A stretch of 64,000 bases of DNA, taken from Alternaria dauci. Taxonomy: Eukaryota > Ascomycota > Dothideomycetes > Pleosporales > Pleosporaceae. The stretch lies in contig NC_091278.1 in assembly GCF_042100115.1 (NCBI RefSeq), forward strand, positions 1,488,001 to 1,552,000. Reading direction: 5' to 3'. Below the pieces are notes generated by a model. The model was not told the origin of the DNA and made no database searches. It worked only from the letters and a program-made list of their open reading frames with translations. The number at the start of each line of letters is the position of its first letter. The stretch's first letter is position 1. Of the stretch, positions 55,150 through 64,000 are shown piece by piece. Made by a program: the position numbers and the translations under genes.

Positions 55150-57553
55150 GTTTGCTGCAATGACCAGCTAGCTTGAGCTGCAGTGGTCACGACTGATGAT
55201 ACGGCGTTTGAACGAGAGGTGGGATGGATATTTCAATGCCTACGAGCTTACTGTTTACATATCACAAAGCAAAATGTATAGGGATGATTACTACATATCA
55301 CCCTCAAGTAGTTCACTCTACATCAACGAGTAACTTGATCAACATACTGTCTTCCTCGCTGTGTGATGGTCTGCACCCCTTTCTGGTCACCTTGAACTGA
55401 TCCAGGCCCCAACAACACGGATCCTGTTGATCCACGGCATGTCGTCCCGATCGCGCCTCGCTTAAAGACTACGTCCAACAGTCCCCACTTCTTGTCACAC
55501 GTCAAGTCAGCCGCGACAGGGATGACATAACAAGTGGTTGCTCTTATTGGCTCCCGGAAGATGTGCCCGAAAGGATGCGAAACCGGGGTTTACAACAGTC
55601 CTTCGACCAGGGATTTGCAATCAAAATGCTGCCTGCGCAGAGCTCTGATCCAGTCAATGGCTGAGGTAAAGATTACATTGCAGCCGGCTCAGATACACTG
55701 GTCGGCTTGAGTCCAATGAGCTGATGGCGTTCAACACGCACGAATTCCAACGACCTTTCAAGACATGGACTTTTCGCGTACCTTGTCACCATGAACGTTA
55801 GCACGCAACGCGTACCACATGTTGATTCGGCCCTTCTGCAACGGTCCTTTGTTCCGCGCGGCCGCCCCGTTCACGCCAGACATACATACTTGCACCCAAA
55901 CTAGCAACTCATACCCCACAGAGAACCCGAGTCGGTCATATACAGTAAATCCGGCTGGCTTATCTGGCTCCATAAATATGATGTCGAGTGCCGAGGGCGT
56001 GCGGCAAGTGTTCGCAATATAGTAGGGGTTCAGTGGGGAAGGTGGGGAGGAGACTGCCGAGTGTATGTCATAAGCACAGACCAGTAAAGCTACATGCTCA
56101 ATCATGTAAGTTTGTTGGGAGCACTCTGTAGGGATAATTCAGTCATGTACGTACACCAAGTTGAACTTTGCGCTTGTCTCGAATGGCAATCGGTGTAGAG
56201 CATGCTCGTGTGGTAGCGAAAGGTAAACTATACGTTCAGCTATGACGAAAGCCTCAGCCCGCTTCCTCTAGCACCAACAGTCTCACAAACTTACCTGATG
56301 ATCTGCCATTAGCCACGGGAAAAATTCCTTTCTCGCCTAATGACCCCCCAATTGGTTCACCGGGCATGATGCCCGAGATAATCGCCACTGCCTCCCCTTG
56401 GTTAGCGTACTCAAAGTTGCGCACCTTTCCCTGGTCTCTACTCCCTGACACGGCTTTGAAGACGGAGACAACGGGGTCTTGCTGTTGCGTCATATTACCC
56501 CAATTTTCCTATATCGCGTAATAGTCGTCAGTTCGGTCCGAACAGGGGTTTTCTTGGTTTGGGAGGAAGGAAAAGGTTCGGCGGATGAGGTTGCCGCGGA
56601 GATCTCTCGCCTGAGAACGACATGCCTAGCAGGGGAAGGGAAAGCGAGATTACGGGTGTTTTCTGTTTTTGGAAGGCGATGATATCAAGCTTGGAGAGAG
56701 GGTAAGGGGTAGAAGGGCTTGACGAACTCGACCACATTAGCATTGTCCCAGAATGTACTACCACGATAGAAAAGCTCTTTTACTACACTCACAGTGGTCA
56801 ACTCCGCAACAGAGAGGCGGTACTGATACAGACAGCATGTTCCTGGTACATTTTTGTTTCTCTGTACGTGATTCGCGGCGGACGTTTGGGCCGCGCAATC
56901 ACATGGTACTTGCATGTGCCGTTGGATGATCTATTGCTGTTTCAGGTACCTAAGCGAAAAGAAAGGGCACTGTACCCGTGAGAATGACAACTCACCGTTT
57001 TTCCTTTTTGGTTTCATCCGCAGAGATAGCGGGTCGTCGATCTTGTCTACGAAAGAGAGGATGTTGGGCCGTTTTCAGGCATTGCTGTGTTCGGGTATCT
57101 TGCAATCGAACGGCACGCGTACATACGTAGCTTCGCCCAAGATACTGTTAGCGCAATCGACCGTACCATTTTAGGCTATCTGACTGTCTCTCACAACCGA
57201 CCTCCTCAAAATCTCCGACCTTCCCCTTGGTACGTTCGGGCAGTGCAAGACGGAGGTTTTTATCTTTCTGATGACGCAAACCCGCACTTCCACGACCTGC
57301 TCTATGGGTCAAACTCCCTCCCCCCTCTTTTCGCCATACAGACGTGTTTGCGAGATTGTTCGATCGTACTTGGACACTGTAGTGGGTGCTTTGACACTTG
57401 TTTGACTCGATTTTTCGGTGGTGTATTATTGTATGTGGTAGGTAGGAACCGCTGACGTGTACATGGAACGGCATGGGTGAGTGACATGTTCGTGTATACC
57501 AGGCCAGATAGTTTTGTTTTCTGAACATTAAGCTGGATGAGTATCTACTGTGA
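54930..57553. other. Gene-free stretch between convergent genes, 2.62 kb
   Basis: This is the longest stretch without a recognised gene. It has the CTT microsatellite near its left end and a 15-bp interrupted palindrome, CGGGCAT-G-ATGCCCG, at 56361-56375. Frames at 55758-56105 and 56254-56493 (minus strand) and 56914-57174 (plus) have no family resemblance. I see no RNA gene or transposon remnant. Confidence 0.5.
55103..55147 (+). repeat. Trinucleotide microsatellite (CTT)n
   Basis: About 15 uninterrupted CTT units cover 45 bp. They lie 173 bp after the stop codon of the bZIP gene, probably in its 3' UTR. Such a tract is expected to vary in length between strains. Confidence 0.95.
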
Positions 57554-59092
57554 CTACTGTGAGAGAGGCGTCTTGAACACCAGCGCAACATGGTCGTCGC
57601 CGGCCGTGACAACTGCCTCACCAGAGCCTTGTACGAAGGCCATGATACCACCTCCTTCGCCACCTCCCCTGTGGCCCTTCCACTCTCCTACGAGGCCCTT
57701 TCCAGCCGCAGCTGTTCCGCCTCGTGCATCCCATCGCTTTAGAACACCATCGTAGCCCGCACTTGTCAGCAACCAACCTCCCGGGCCTTCCCTGGCGACG
57801 AACTCGAGCTTGACGACAGCTTGTGGTGACTCTTCGTCGGCGTGTGCATCTTCTATCCGCCTTCGGACGGCAAAGCGATGTGCGGTGTCGAAGAGGGTAA
57901 TGGAGCCATCGACGTTGCCGGCGGCCATGAGGGTGAGGGGTGCCGACGAGAAGCTCATGCACTCGACGTTGTCGCTTCCTGCCTGGAGACTGGCCAGGAT
58001 CTGTCCAGCTTGACCGGCCGACGAGGCGCCGCCCTTGGCACCAGCCTGCTTGCCTCCTCCAGCTTTGTTCTTTGCGCCTCCACCACTCGACGACGTCGAT
58101 GCTTGTGCAGGTGCAGCGAGGGAGAGACGCGGTAGGCCGACGATTCGGATCTGGCCTTCAGGGCCACCGACTGCGACGAATGCGCCAGACGGCGGGATAC
58201 CGACCGAGTACAGTCCACCCTCAACACGGAAGCGTTCGTCGAGGCCTGTCAGACCCACCACGGCCTGCGAATCGGGAGTCGCTGTGAGACCCTGCGAGGC
58301 AGCATCGCCGAAGACATCCCATACGTATAGACTCGAGTCTTCCGAGATGGTAGCGAGGAGGGAACCGTCGGGTGACCACGTGCCGGCAGTGCACGTCTCG
58401 GTGTGGAGGTAGTATGCTTGCAGCACCTGTAGCTCGTTGCCCTTGTCAGTGCTGATCTGGTACACCCATACCGAGCCGTCATTTGCTCCGAGCGCAACGA
58501 CATTGGCATGGTCGGGCGACGGGTTCGGGACGATCCAGTTGATCTCCTCGACCTCCTGGGCCTCTGCCAGGAACTTCCACTTGTGGCCGTCGGGAACGCC
58601 CTGCCACACACGCAACTTGCCATCCAGACCAGCTGTCGCTACAAACTGCCCCTTTGGCCGAGTAAAGGTAATGGCGTTGACCGAGTCCTTGTGTCCGTCC
58701 AGTGTGAAGATGCTCTTCAGGCCCTCGCGCTCGGTGGCTTGCCCGTCGCTGCTCGGTTGCGCTGCGGCCGCCGAAGACACGTCGACAATGTAGCCGACGT
58801 CGTCGCCGCCTCCTGTCGCGATGATGTCGTGGTGCACGGGATGTTGCGCTATGCAGAAGATGCTGTCCTTGTGCTCGTCAAAATGCGCGACTGAGTCGTT
58901 TTGTAGGCTGATCTCCATCTGCATTTCTTGGCGACCCTCGTCGCCCTCGTCGTCCGAGTCCATGGGAACGTCGCCATCGTCCTCTACAATTTCGTCCGCC
59001 TCCTCAGCGTCCAGTGTGTTGTCCACGTCATGTACATCGATGTCGTCCTCATCATGTTGAGGCTGGTTCGGCGCGGGGTTTGTGCTCGACAT
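57554..59092 (-). CDS. SQT1: SQT1 (AAMP), WD40 chaperone of ribosomal protein uL16
   Basis: This is a single exon of 512 residues. The first 65 residues are strongly acidic with DEDDIDVHDVDNTLDAEEA. WD40 repeats follow: EHKDSIFCIAQHPVHHDIIATGG, DGHKDSVNAITFTRPKGQFVATAGLDG and later repeats SPDGSLLATISEDSSLYVWDV and SAGYDGVLKRWDA. The order and the missing classical WD ends match Sqt1/AAMP. A Gly/Ala/Ser-rich insert (about residues 335-370) separates two blades. Sqt1 holds newly made uL16 (Rpl10) through the acidic surface and escorts it to the 60S subunit in the cytoplasm. No intron is needed. The gene lies downstream of the acyl-CoA ligase on the same strand. Confidence 0.93.
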   Translation of the reverse strand: MSSTNPAPNQPQHDEDDIDVHDVDNTLDAEEADEIVEDDGDVPMDSDDEGDEGRQEMQMEISLQNDSVAHFDEHKDSIFCIAQHPVHHDIIATGGGDDVGYIVDVSSAAAAQPSSDGQATEREGLKSIFTLDGHKDSVNAITFTRPKGQFVATAGLDGKLRVWQGVPDGHKWKFLAEAQEVEEINWIVPNPSPDHANVVALGANDGSVWVYQISTDKGNELQVLQAYYLHTETCTAGTWSPDGSLLATISEDSSLYVWDVFGDAASQGLTATPDSQAVVGLTGLDERFRVEGGLYSVGIPPSGAFVAVGGPEGQIRIVGLPRLSLAAPAQASTSSSGGGAKNKAGGGKQAGAKGGASSAGQAGQILASLQAGSDNVECMSFSSAPLTLMAAGNVDGSITLFDTAHRFAVRRRIEDAHADEESPQAVVKLEFVAREGPGGWLLTSAGYDGVLKRWDARGGTAAAGKGLVGEWKGHRGGGEGGGIMAFVQGSGEAVVTAGDDHVALVFKTPLSQ

Positions 59093-59470
59093 GTTGTGGG
59101 CTTGCTCGATGGCGATTTTTTTGTAGCGGAGTAGTAAGTAGACAAGGTTTGCAGAATGCGCACCGCTTTATGCGCGATGTTATATGAGTCCCCGTAGTGT
59201 ATTGCTTAGAAATGTCGAATTGCACCTTCGCAAGAGGAACTTTTTTGCTCCAGGACCCTGTCGGAGGGGCACAACGCCGACCCCTCACACGTCATTTGTC
59301 ATCTTCGCCCCCACCTCCCTCGCGATACAACCAAACGTCACGGCTTTTTGCATTGCAACGTGGAGACTCACTTCGCCTCTTGCACTCGTAACGGAGATGT
59401 CTGCTTCTGATGTTTGGTAGATGGCAAGTATCTTGCTTAAGAACATGTTGTGACAGCCAGTATGCAGCCG
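59093..59470. other. Intergenic region, 378 bp
   Basis: This contains the SQT1 promoter and the 3' flank of the acyl-CoA ligase. Nothing distinct is recognised. Confidence 0.55.
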
Positions 59471-61201
59471 TCATAGTCTTGCCCTTGCCTCATCTTTGAC
59501 AACAAGACCAAATTTTCCACTCTTCTCCTTGTCCCTTAGCACTCTTCTCAGGATCTTACCAGAAGGACTTTTCGGTATCTCGTTGATGAATTCCACTTCC
59601 TTCACCCATTTGTACCGTACCTTCTTTTCCTTGACATACTCAATGATTTCCTTTCCTACGGCTGTATTCTCTTCCGTTCCTGGCTTCAAGACAACATAAG
59701 CCTTCGGCAGCTCACCGGAGTAATCGTCCTTCACGCTCATCACCGCAACATCCTCGACTTTTGGGTGGCCCAGAAGCAAGTCTTCCAGCTCAGCGGGTGC
59801 GACACTGATACCCTTTACTTTGATGAGTTCTTTGATGCGGTCCGAGATGTAAATCATGCCCTCTCCATCGATAGCGCCGCGGTCACCGGTATGTAGGAAA
59901 CCGTCGGAATCAAACGTATCGCGAGTGGCCTTTTCATTACCAAGATAGCCCATGACCACCTGCGGACCGCGAGCCAGCACTTCGCCATCTTCGCCAACAT
60001 CGCCCTCGGTACCGTCGTCTTTGATAATCTTGACTTCGGTTGAGGCTACAATCGCACCACCAGAGTGTGCGTACTTGTATGAGAACTTCTCCGGTGGATG
60101 CGCAGCGATGCACGAACACGATTCCGTCATACCGTATCCTTGACTGAAGCCTGTATTGGGAAACTTCTTCTGGAGCTGCTGAATAATCTCTTCCGAAAGC
60201 GGAGCAGCGCCAGAAGTGAAGCGTGTTAAATGACTGAGGTCGTACTTGTCGACCAAAGGATCGCGCACCAGTCTGATGAGAATCGGTGGTACTAGCAGCA
60301 GCTCACTGAGCTGATACTCAACAACAACATCGAGCATCTTCTCCATCGTGAACTGTGGAAGCATGACGACCTCCGCATTCAAAAGAACCGGAAGATGCAA
60401 ATGGTGGACCAGTCCGGTGATATGAAAAAGCGGCAGTGCGGACAAGATTTTCTTCTGGTTTGTTGGCGTAAGCTGCTGAACTTGCAGACATTGAGCTATG
60501 ATATTCTGATGACTGATCATCACAGCTTTTGGCAATCCGGTCGTTCCTGACGAGAAGGATAGAAATCCGCAGACGTCCTTGTTCTTTTTACCAGGCGGTA
60601 GTTTGAAAGCTGGCGTCTGCCCGAACTCGCCATACGACTCTCCCATACGGATCAGATCTTGGACTGTAGTGTACCCCGATAGTTCGCCCTCCAACAAGAA
60701 AACATTCGACTGTGGTATGCCTGCAGCTTTTGCACTTGCCGCAGCAATTTCCATGCTGCCTGGCGTCGTCATGAGAAACTTGGCATCCGCGGTCTTTAGC
60801 GCGAAAGTCATTTCCTCGACATTGTATGCTGGGCTAGCACCGCTAATCTTCGCTCCCACACGAAGTCCCGCGAACATGGCTACTGGGTACCATATATTGT
60901 TCTGGCTGAAGAGCGCCACCGGGTCGCCCTCTTTGAGACCATAATTCTTGACAAGGGCCGTAGAGATGTACGTCGAGTATTTCTTGACTTCGGCCCAGTT
61001 CACACGTTCTTTCGTAATCGCATTTTGGAACCCAGCAAGTTCTTCTGGTGCATATTTGTTGATGGGCGAGTAGGCAGAATCGAATAACCAGTCCCAATCT
61101 GTTAGCTCGGTAGGTACTATCGACGTTAGTAAACGCGGTTTCGTGGCGACCAGAAAGAACGAACAGTCGATGGGGGGCTGTTGTGACTCGAATATCACCA
61201 T
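59471..61201 (-). CDS. Acyl-CoA synthetase / 4-coumarate-CoA ligase-like, peroxisomal
   Basis: Two exons (61201-61165, 61116-59471) give 560 residues. The 48-bp intron has a clear branch site (TTACTAAC) and joins PPID to LPTELTDWDWLFDS, the usual family start; it has no stop in frame, so an unspliced frame of 576 residues is also open. The P-loop motif SFSSGTTGLPK is at residues 199-209. Also visible are GYGMTESCSC, the TGD motif in GFLHTGDRG, YISDRIKELIKVKG and the catalytic-Lys region PKSPSGKILRR. The last residues ARL form a type-1 peroxisomal signal. The enzyme activates a carboxylic acid with ATP to acyl-AMP and then acyl-CoA; fungal members take fatty or aromatic acids, and the substrate is open here. 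It is divergent from a hydroxyacyl-CoA dehydrogenase-like gene. Confidence 0.93.
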   Translation of the reverse strand: MVIFESQQPPIDCSFFLVATKPRLLTSIVPTELTDWDWLFDSAYSPINKYAPEELAGFQNAITKERVNWAEVKKYSTYISTALVKNYGLKEGDPVALFSQNNIWYPVAMFAGLRVGAKISGASPAYNVEEMTFALKTADAKFLMTTPGSMEIAAASAKAAGIPQSNVFLLEGELSGYTTVQDLIRMGESYGEFGQTPAFKLPPGKKNKDVCGFLSFSSGTTGLPKAVMISHQNIIAQCLQVQQLTPTNQKKILSALPLFHITGLVHHLHLPVLLNAEVVMLPQFTMEKMLDVVVEYQLSELLLVPPILIRLVRDPLVDKYDLSHLTRFTSGAAPLSEEIIQQLQKKFPNTGFSQGYGMTESCSCIAAHPPEKFSYKYAHSGGAIVASTEVKIIKDDGTEGDVGEDGEVLARGPQVVMGYLGNEKATRDTFDSDGFLHTGDRGAIDGEGMIYISDRIKELIKVKGISVAPAELEDLLLGHPKVEDVAVMSVKDDYSGELPKAYVVLKPGTEENTAVGKEIIEYVKEKKVRYKWVKEVEFINEIPKSPSGKILRRVLRDKEKSGKFGLVVKDEARARL

Positions 61202-61672
61202 GTTGGTACAATCAGCTTGCCAATTGCTTCAAAGCAAAACACATCTTATTATCGGTGATATGGATGATCTGGATACCAGAAAGTAGATGCCGGAGTCGCA
61301 ACGGTCAGGACATGGAACGGCTTACAGTTGATATCCTGCGCCCATGTTTTCTAATCGACATTAGTCATCATCCTTCCTAGGTACGTCCATGTCTATCGTA
61401 TTCGCACCACCCGAGTCGATCGTGGAGCGGGGACAAGGCGGGGTTCTAGCAGCTACCTAGGTACCGAGCTATCCGAAAGCAGGAAAGATCGACACAGAGC
61501 GGGTAAGAGCCACTTCACTGCCACACACTAGATCATTACAGTCTCGAGACTCAAGTGGACTATCGGAATCGCTCGCACAAAAAGTCTGGATGTAACAGTC
61601 TCTTGTAGCTGCCGCAGCTTGCATACATTTCCTTACGACCCAACGGGGTGAGACGTCATTTATACAACCAAC
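61202..61672. promoter_or_regulatory. Divergent promoter region, acyl-CoA ligase / dehydrogenase
   Basis: These 471 bp hold both promoters. They contain the palindrome TACCTAGGTA (61454-61463) and a related CCTAGGTA at 61376. No TATA box is obvious. Confidence 0.5.
61454..61463. repeat. Palindrome TACCTAGGTA, copy 2
   Basis: This 10-bp palindrome is identical to the one at 45277-45286 and lies in a divergent promoter. A partial copy, CCTAGGTA, lies 78 bp upstream at 61376-61383. Confidence 0.5.
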
Positions 61673-62659
61673 ATGTCCGAGGCAGAAGAATCGCGACACG
61701 ACCCTATTTTGAGAGTAGAAAGCAACAAAGACCTTAGAGTCACCCTCATCGGCACCGGAACTATTGGCTTGTCTTTCGCCGCATTCCACCTGTCACACCT
61801 ACTTAGCCCTTCTCAGCTCACCATCTATGACACCCGTCCAAACGTCAACAAATATGTCGAGGAAAACCTGCCCAACTTCTTTACAGAAGAGCCTTCAGCA
61901 GCCGCCATATCCAACATTCGTATCGCTACATCCCTCGAATCAGCCGTGGAAGATGCACACATCATCCAGGAATCAGGTCCAGAAAATCTAGCCTTCAAGA
62001 AAGAACTATGGGCAAACGTAGAGAAACATGCACCAGAGCACTCTCTATTTTGGAGTAGCACATCCGGCATTCCGGCGTCAGAGCAAGTGCAAGACATGCA
62101 GGACAAATCAAGATTATTGGTAGTGCATCCCTACAATCCGCCGCACATCATGCCGCTGCTGGAACTTGTTCCGTCGCCAGATACATCACAAGAGGTCATC
62201 AAACGGACACGGGAGTTCTGGACCCGTCGTGGACGAGTACCAATACATATCAAAAAGGAGACGACGGGCTTTGTGGCGAACAGGCTAGCGTTTGCGCTCT
62301 TGCGCGAAGCAATTCATCTTGTTGATGAGGGAGTCGTTTCGGTAGAGGAGCTGGACAGCATAGTGGAGAGTAGTATGGGTCCGCGATGGGCGATTGCCGG
62401 GCCTTTCAAGAGCTACCATGCCGGAGGTGGGCCAGCTGGGTTGAAGGGCTTCTTCAAGAATATTGGAGGTACCGTGCAAGATTGCTGGCAAGATTCTGGG
62501 AAGCCGAACGTCGGGGACGGGTGGGAGAACAAGATCTTCCGGCAATCGCAGGACGCATACGGCACTATAGATATTAGTGAGCGCGACAGGCTAACGCGAC
62601 GGGTGTTGGAAGTATTGAGAGAAGGAAAGAGCAAGAGTGCAAATACTTCGAAAGACTAA
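61673..62659 (+). CDS. 3-hydroxyacyl-CoA dehydrogenase-like protein (lambda-crystallin / gulonate dehydrogenase type)
   Basis: This is a single exon of 328 residues. The NAD-binding Rossmann motif is VTLIGTGTIGLSFA (Gly27, Gly29, Gly32), with an Asp at the end of the second strand (IYDTRPN) favouring NAD. The substrate region has SSTSGIPASE and VVHPYNPPHIMPLLELVPSP, where the His is the expected catalytic residue, followed by KKETTGFVANRLAFALLREA, the conserved interdomain helix. The C-terminal domain includes MGPRWAIAGPFKSYHAGGG, typical of lambda-crystallin and L-gulonate 3-dehydrogenases. The true substrate may be a hydroxy acid or hydroxyacyl-CoA. The last residues, SKD, are not a peroxisomal signal, unlike the divergent ligase. 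The 3' end meets the acyltransferase gene with 94 bp between stops. Confidence 0.92.
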   Translation: MSEAEESRHDPILRVESNKDLRVTLIGTGTIGLSFAAFHLSHLLSPSQLTIYDTRPNVNKYVEENLPNFFTEEPSAAAISNIRIATSLESAVEDAHIIQESGPENLAFKKELWANVEKHAPEHSLFWSSTSGIPASEQVQDMQDKSRLLVVHPYNPPHIMPLLELVPSPDTSQEVIKRTREFWTRRGRVPIHIKKETTGFVANRLAFALLREAIHLVDEGVVSVEELDSIVESSMGPRWAIAGPFKSYHAGGGPAGLKGFFKNIGGTVQDCWQDSGKPNVGDGWENKIFRQSQDAYGTIDISERDRLTRRVLEVLREGKSKSANTSKD

Positions 62660-62753
62660 ACAGCTCAGTCCCAATCAGAGAAGCACAAGTCGGAGCCGAG
62701 CAGGATGCGCAATCATCAGTGGAAATACCTCTAAATCTACACTACTGATACAT

Positions 62754-64000
62754 CTAAACAATCAGGTACAGGCTAGTAATGACACTGGGTCCAATGAAGA
62801 GACCAAACCAGAATACAATGTTCCCCAACGTATCCCGTCCTTTCATAAACTTCGTCTTGCTAAACGCCGCCAACGGTAGCTGGGTCAACTGGAACATAAA
62901 CAGATACCCCCTGACCTTCTTGAACAAACAGAACATAAGGATTTCATGCACGATAGCGCTCAGTAGGAATGTAAAGAACGTCGCCTGCATTTTGGACAGG
63001 TGGAAGAAAGAGATTGAAGAGTGGTAAACGTGTCGAAGCAGGAACTTGTGAACAGGCCGGTTCCAGTCGCGAGCGTATTGATCGAAGGATACGGAGTTCC
63101 ACCATGCGCCGTAGAAACCTCGATCGGCAAACCTGGTGACTTCGGCCAGTACGTTGAGCAGACATTCCCATATGACGTACCAACTAAGAAGTTGTTCGAT
63201 GAGAAGGGGGAAGAGCATGTCGGAGACTGTTGGGCGGAATAGTCAGCCAAGAATTCCATCATATCTGGTGGTGCAGCACTTACCAACCCACGGGAACTCC
63301 TTCCATCTCTCATCCAGTGACATGCCGGCGTCTCTGTGCCGCACAGTCTCTACGACCACGGGGTAGATGTATGCCTGCGAGATGACAATCATAACCCAGA
63401 TGACTCCCAATGTGGCTGCCGACTTTTCGGCGACATACCACCAATTTATGCGCTCCTGGCGAGGGTATTCTAGATCGTAGACAAGCGTCGGAAGACACGT
63501 CCATTCCGCAAAGTTGTAGAACGTCAAGTTGTTTGGATAGATGTTGTCCGTCGTGGTACACTTTCCGCGAAGCTCCTCATCGAGGATTGTGATCTCGGTG
63601 TTGAGCACACGTCGAAAGGCCTCGATTTGTTCCGAATCGAGCGGGCTGCCAGCTTCAATAGCTTGCCCAATAGATGCAATCTCCGATTCTTCTTTTGGGA
63701 GATTCGTCGAGTACTTCGGGCCTACACTTCCTCGCTGTGTCATTTCGCCTTGGTTAGGTTTATCGATACCGGAAGCTGTCAGCGCCTCAGTCGGAGGTGA
63801 CGTTTGGGTTGGGCCCTCTTGCGCTTTGATGTTATCGAGCTGACGAAGCTTTTCGCGTAACAGGTTGCGTCGTCTGTATACTTGCGACACTATTAATAGT
63901 CAGCTCGAGTCTTCCCAAGTTCCACCAGATGACATACAGTAACCGTTGTAGAAAGAGTAGGCGTGCTGCTTCATCAGCAACACGAAGACATGTAGAACGA
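62754..64000 (-). CDS. ARE2: Sterol O-acyltransferase (ARE1/ARE2 type), 5' end outside window
   Basis: Three exons are visible: 63938 to beyond 64000, 63889-63284 and 63226-62754, giving about 380 C-terminal residues. Exon 1 holds LLMKQHAYSFYNGYL, a conserved MBOAT sterol acyltransferase motif (KMHSY/FYNGYL in yeast). The middle includes a Glu-rich cytosolic part, then NLTFYNFAEWTCLPTLVYDLEYPR, the FYxDWWN-like block GAWWNSVSFDQYARDWNRPVH and LLRHVYHSS. The catalytic His is in SAIVHEILMF. The C-terminus FWFGLFIGPSVITSLYLIV is a final membrane span. The enzyme esterifies sterols with fatty acyl-CoA in the ER for storage in lipid droplets. The cytosolic segment (about residues 30-110 of the visible part) is longer than in yeast. 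The choice of ARE2 over ARE1 is not decided by the visible part. Introns are 48 and 57 bp. Confidence 0.92.

Noticed and set aside
56254..56493. Open frame of 79 codons on the minus strand
   Set aside because: No family resemblance and no neighbouring exon that would extend it in frame.
1..64000. tRNA genes, CRISPR arrays, transposable elements
   Set aside because: I looked in the intergenic parts for T-loop motifs with matching acceptor stems, regular spaced repeats and transposase or reverse-transcriptase motifs and found none. A tRNAscan and repeat search would settle it.
1..64000. Secondary-metabolite cluster around the oxidase and regulators
   Set aside because: No polyketide synthase, NRPS, terpene synthase or P450 is present; the neighbours are housekeeping genes.

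Overview
This window reads as nuclear DNA of a filamentous ascomycete (Pezizomycotina). The gene content (a CAP20-type perilipin, several fungal Zn(II)2Cys6 regulators, berberine-bridge-type oxidase) would fit a Dothideomycete such as a member of Pleosporales, but the class is an inference. Genes are dense and on both strands. Almost all introns are GT-AG, 46 to 65 bp long, often with a CTRAC branch site. I could splice 26 protein genes by keeping reading frame and family similarity across each junction; two are cut by the window ends. I found no tRNA, rRNA, transposon or CRISPR array.

Region 1 to 5 kb: the 3' part of a 2EXR-domain gene, a secreted FAD-linked oxidase with both covalent-flavin residues, and an alpha/beta hydrolase of the haloacetate dehalogenase/epoxide hydrolase type. 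Region 5 to 19 kb: mainly core machinery, with SOF1 (SSU processome) divergent from ribosomal protein eL27, the lipid-droplet protein CAP20, a 2.2 kb gene-free stretch, and RNA polymerase I largest subunit divergent from the splicing factor PRP3. Region 19.6 to 35 kb: an orphan membrane protein, the endocytic adaptor SYP1, a CDK-activating-type kinase, MO25/Hym1, a SLC35-type transporter, an FKBP joined in frame to a STIMATE-type membrane protein, and mitochondrial succinyl-CoA:3-ketoacid CoA-transferase.

Region 36 to 47 kb: three Zn(II)2Cys6 regulators (two of them divergent from each other) around PET191 and a TGL1-like steryl ester hydrolase. Region 47.8 to 64 kb: cohesin SMC3, an ATF/CREB-type bZIP factor flanked by two gene-free stretches of more than 2.3 kb each, the uL16 chaperone SQT1, a peroxisomal-type acyl-CoA/4-coumarate ligase divergent from a 3-hydroxyacyl-CoA dehydrogenase-like protein, and the 3' part of a sterol O-acyltransferase.

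Two themes recur: ribosome production (SOF1, eL27, RPA190, SQT1) and neutral-lipid or acyl-CoA metabolism (CAP20, TGL1-like, ARE-type acyltransferase, acyl-CoA ligase, hydroxyacyl-CoA dehydrogenase, SCOT). The most unusual single item is the FKBP-STIMATE fusion reading frame at 31.4 to 33.1 kb. I see no convincing multi-gene system of a new kind; most of the window is conserved housekeeping content.
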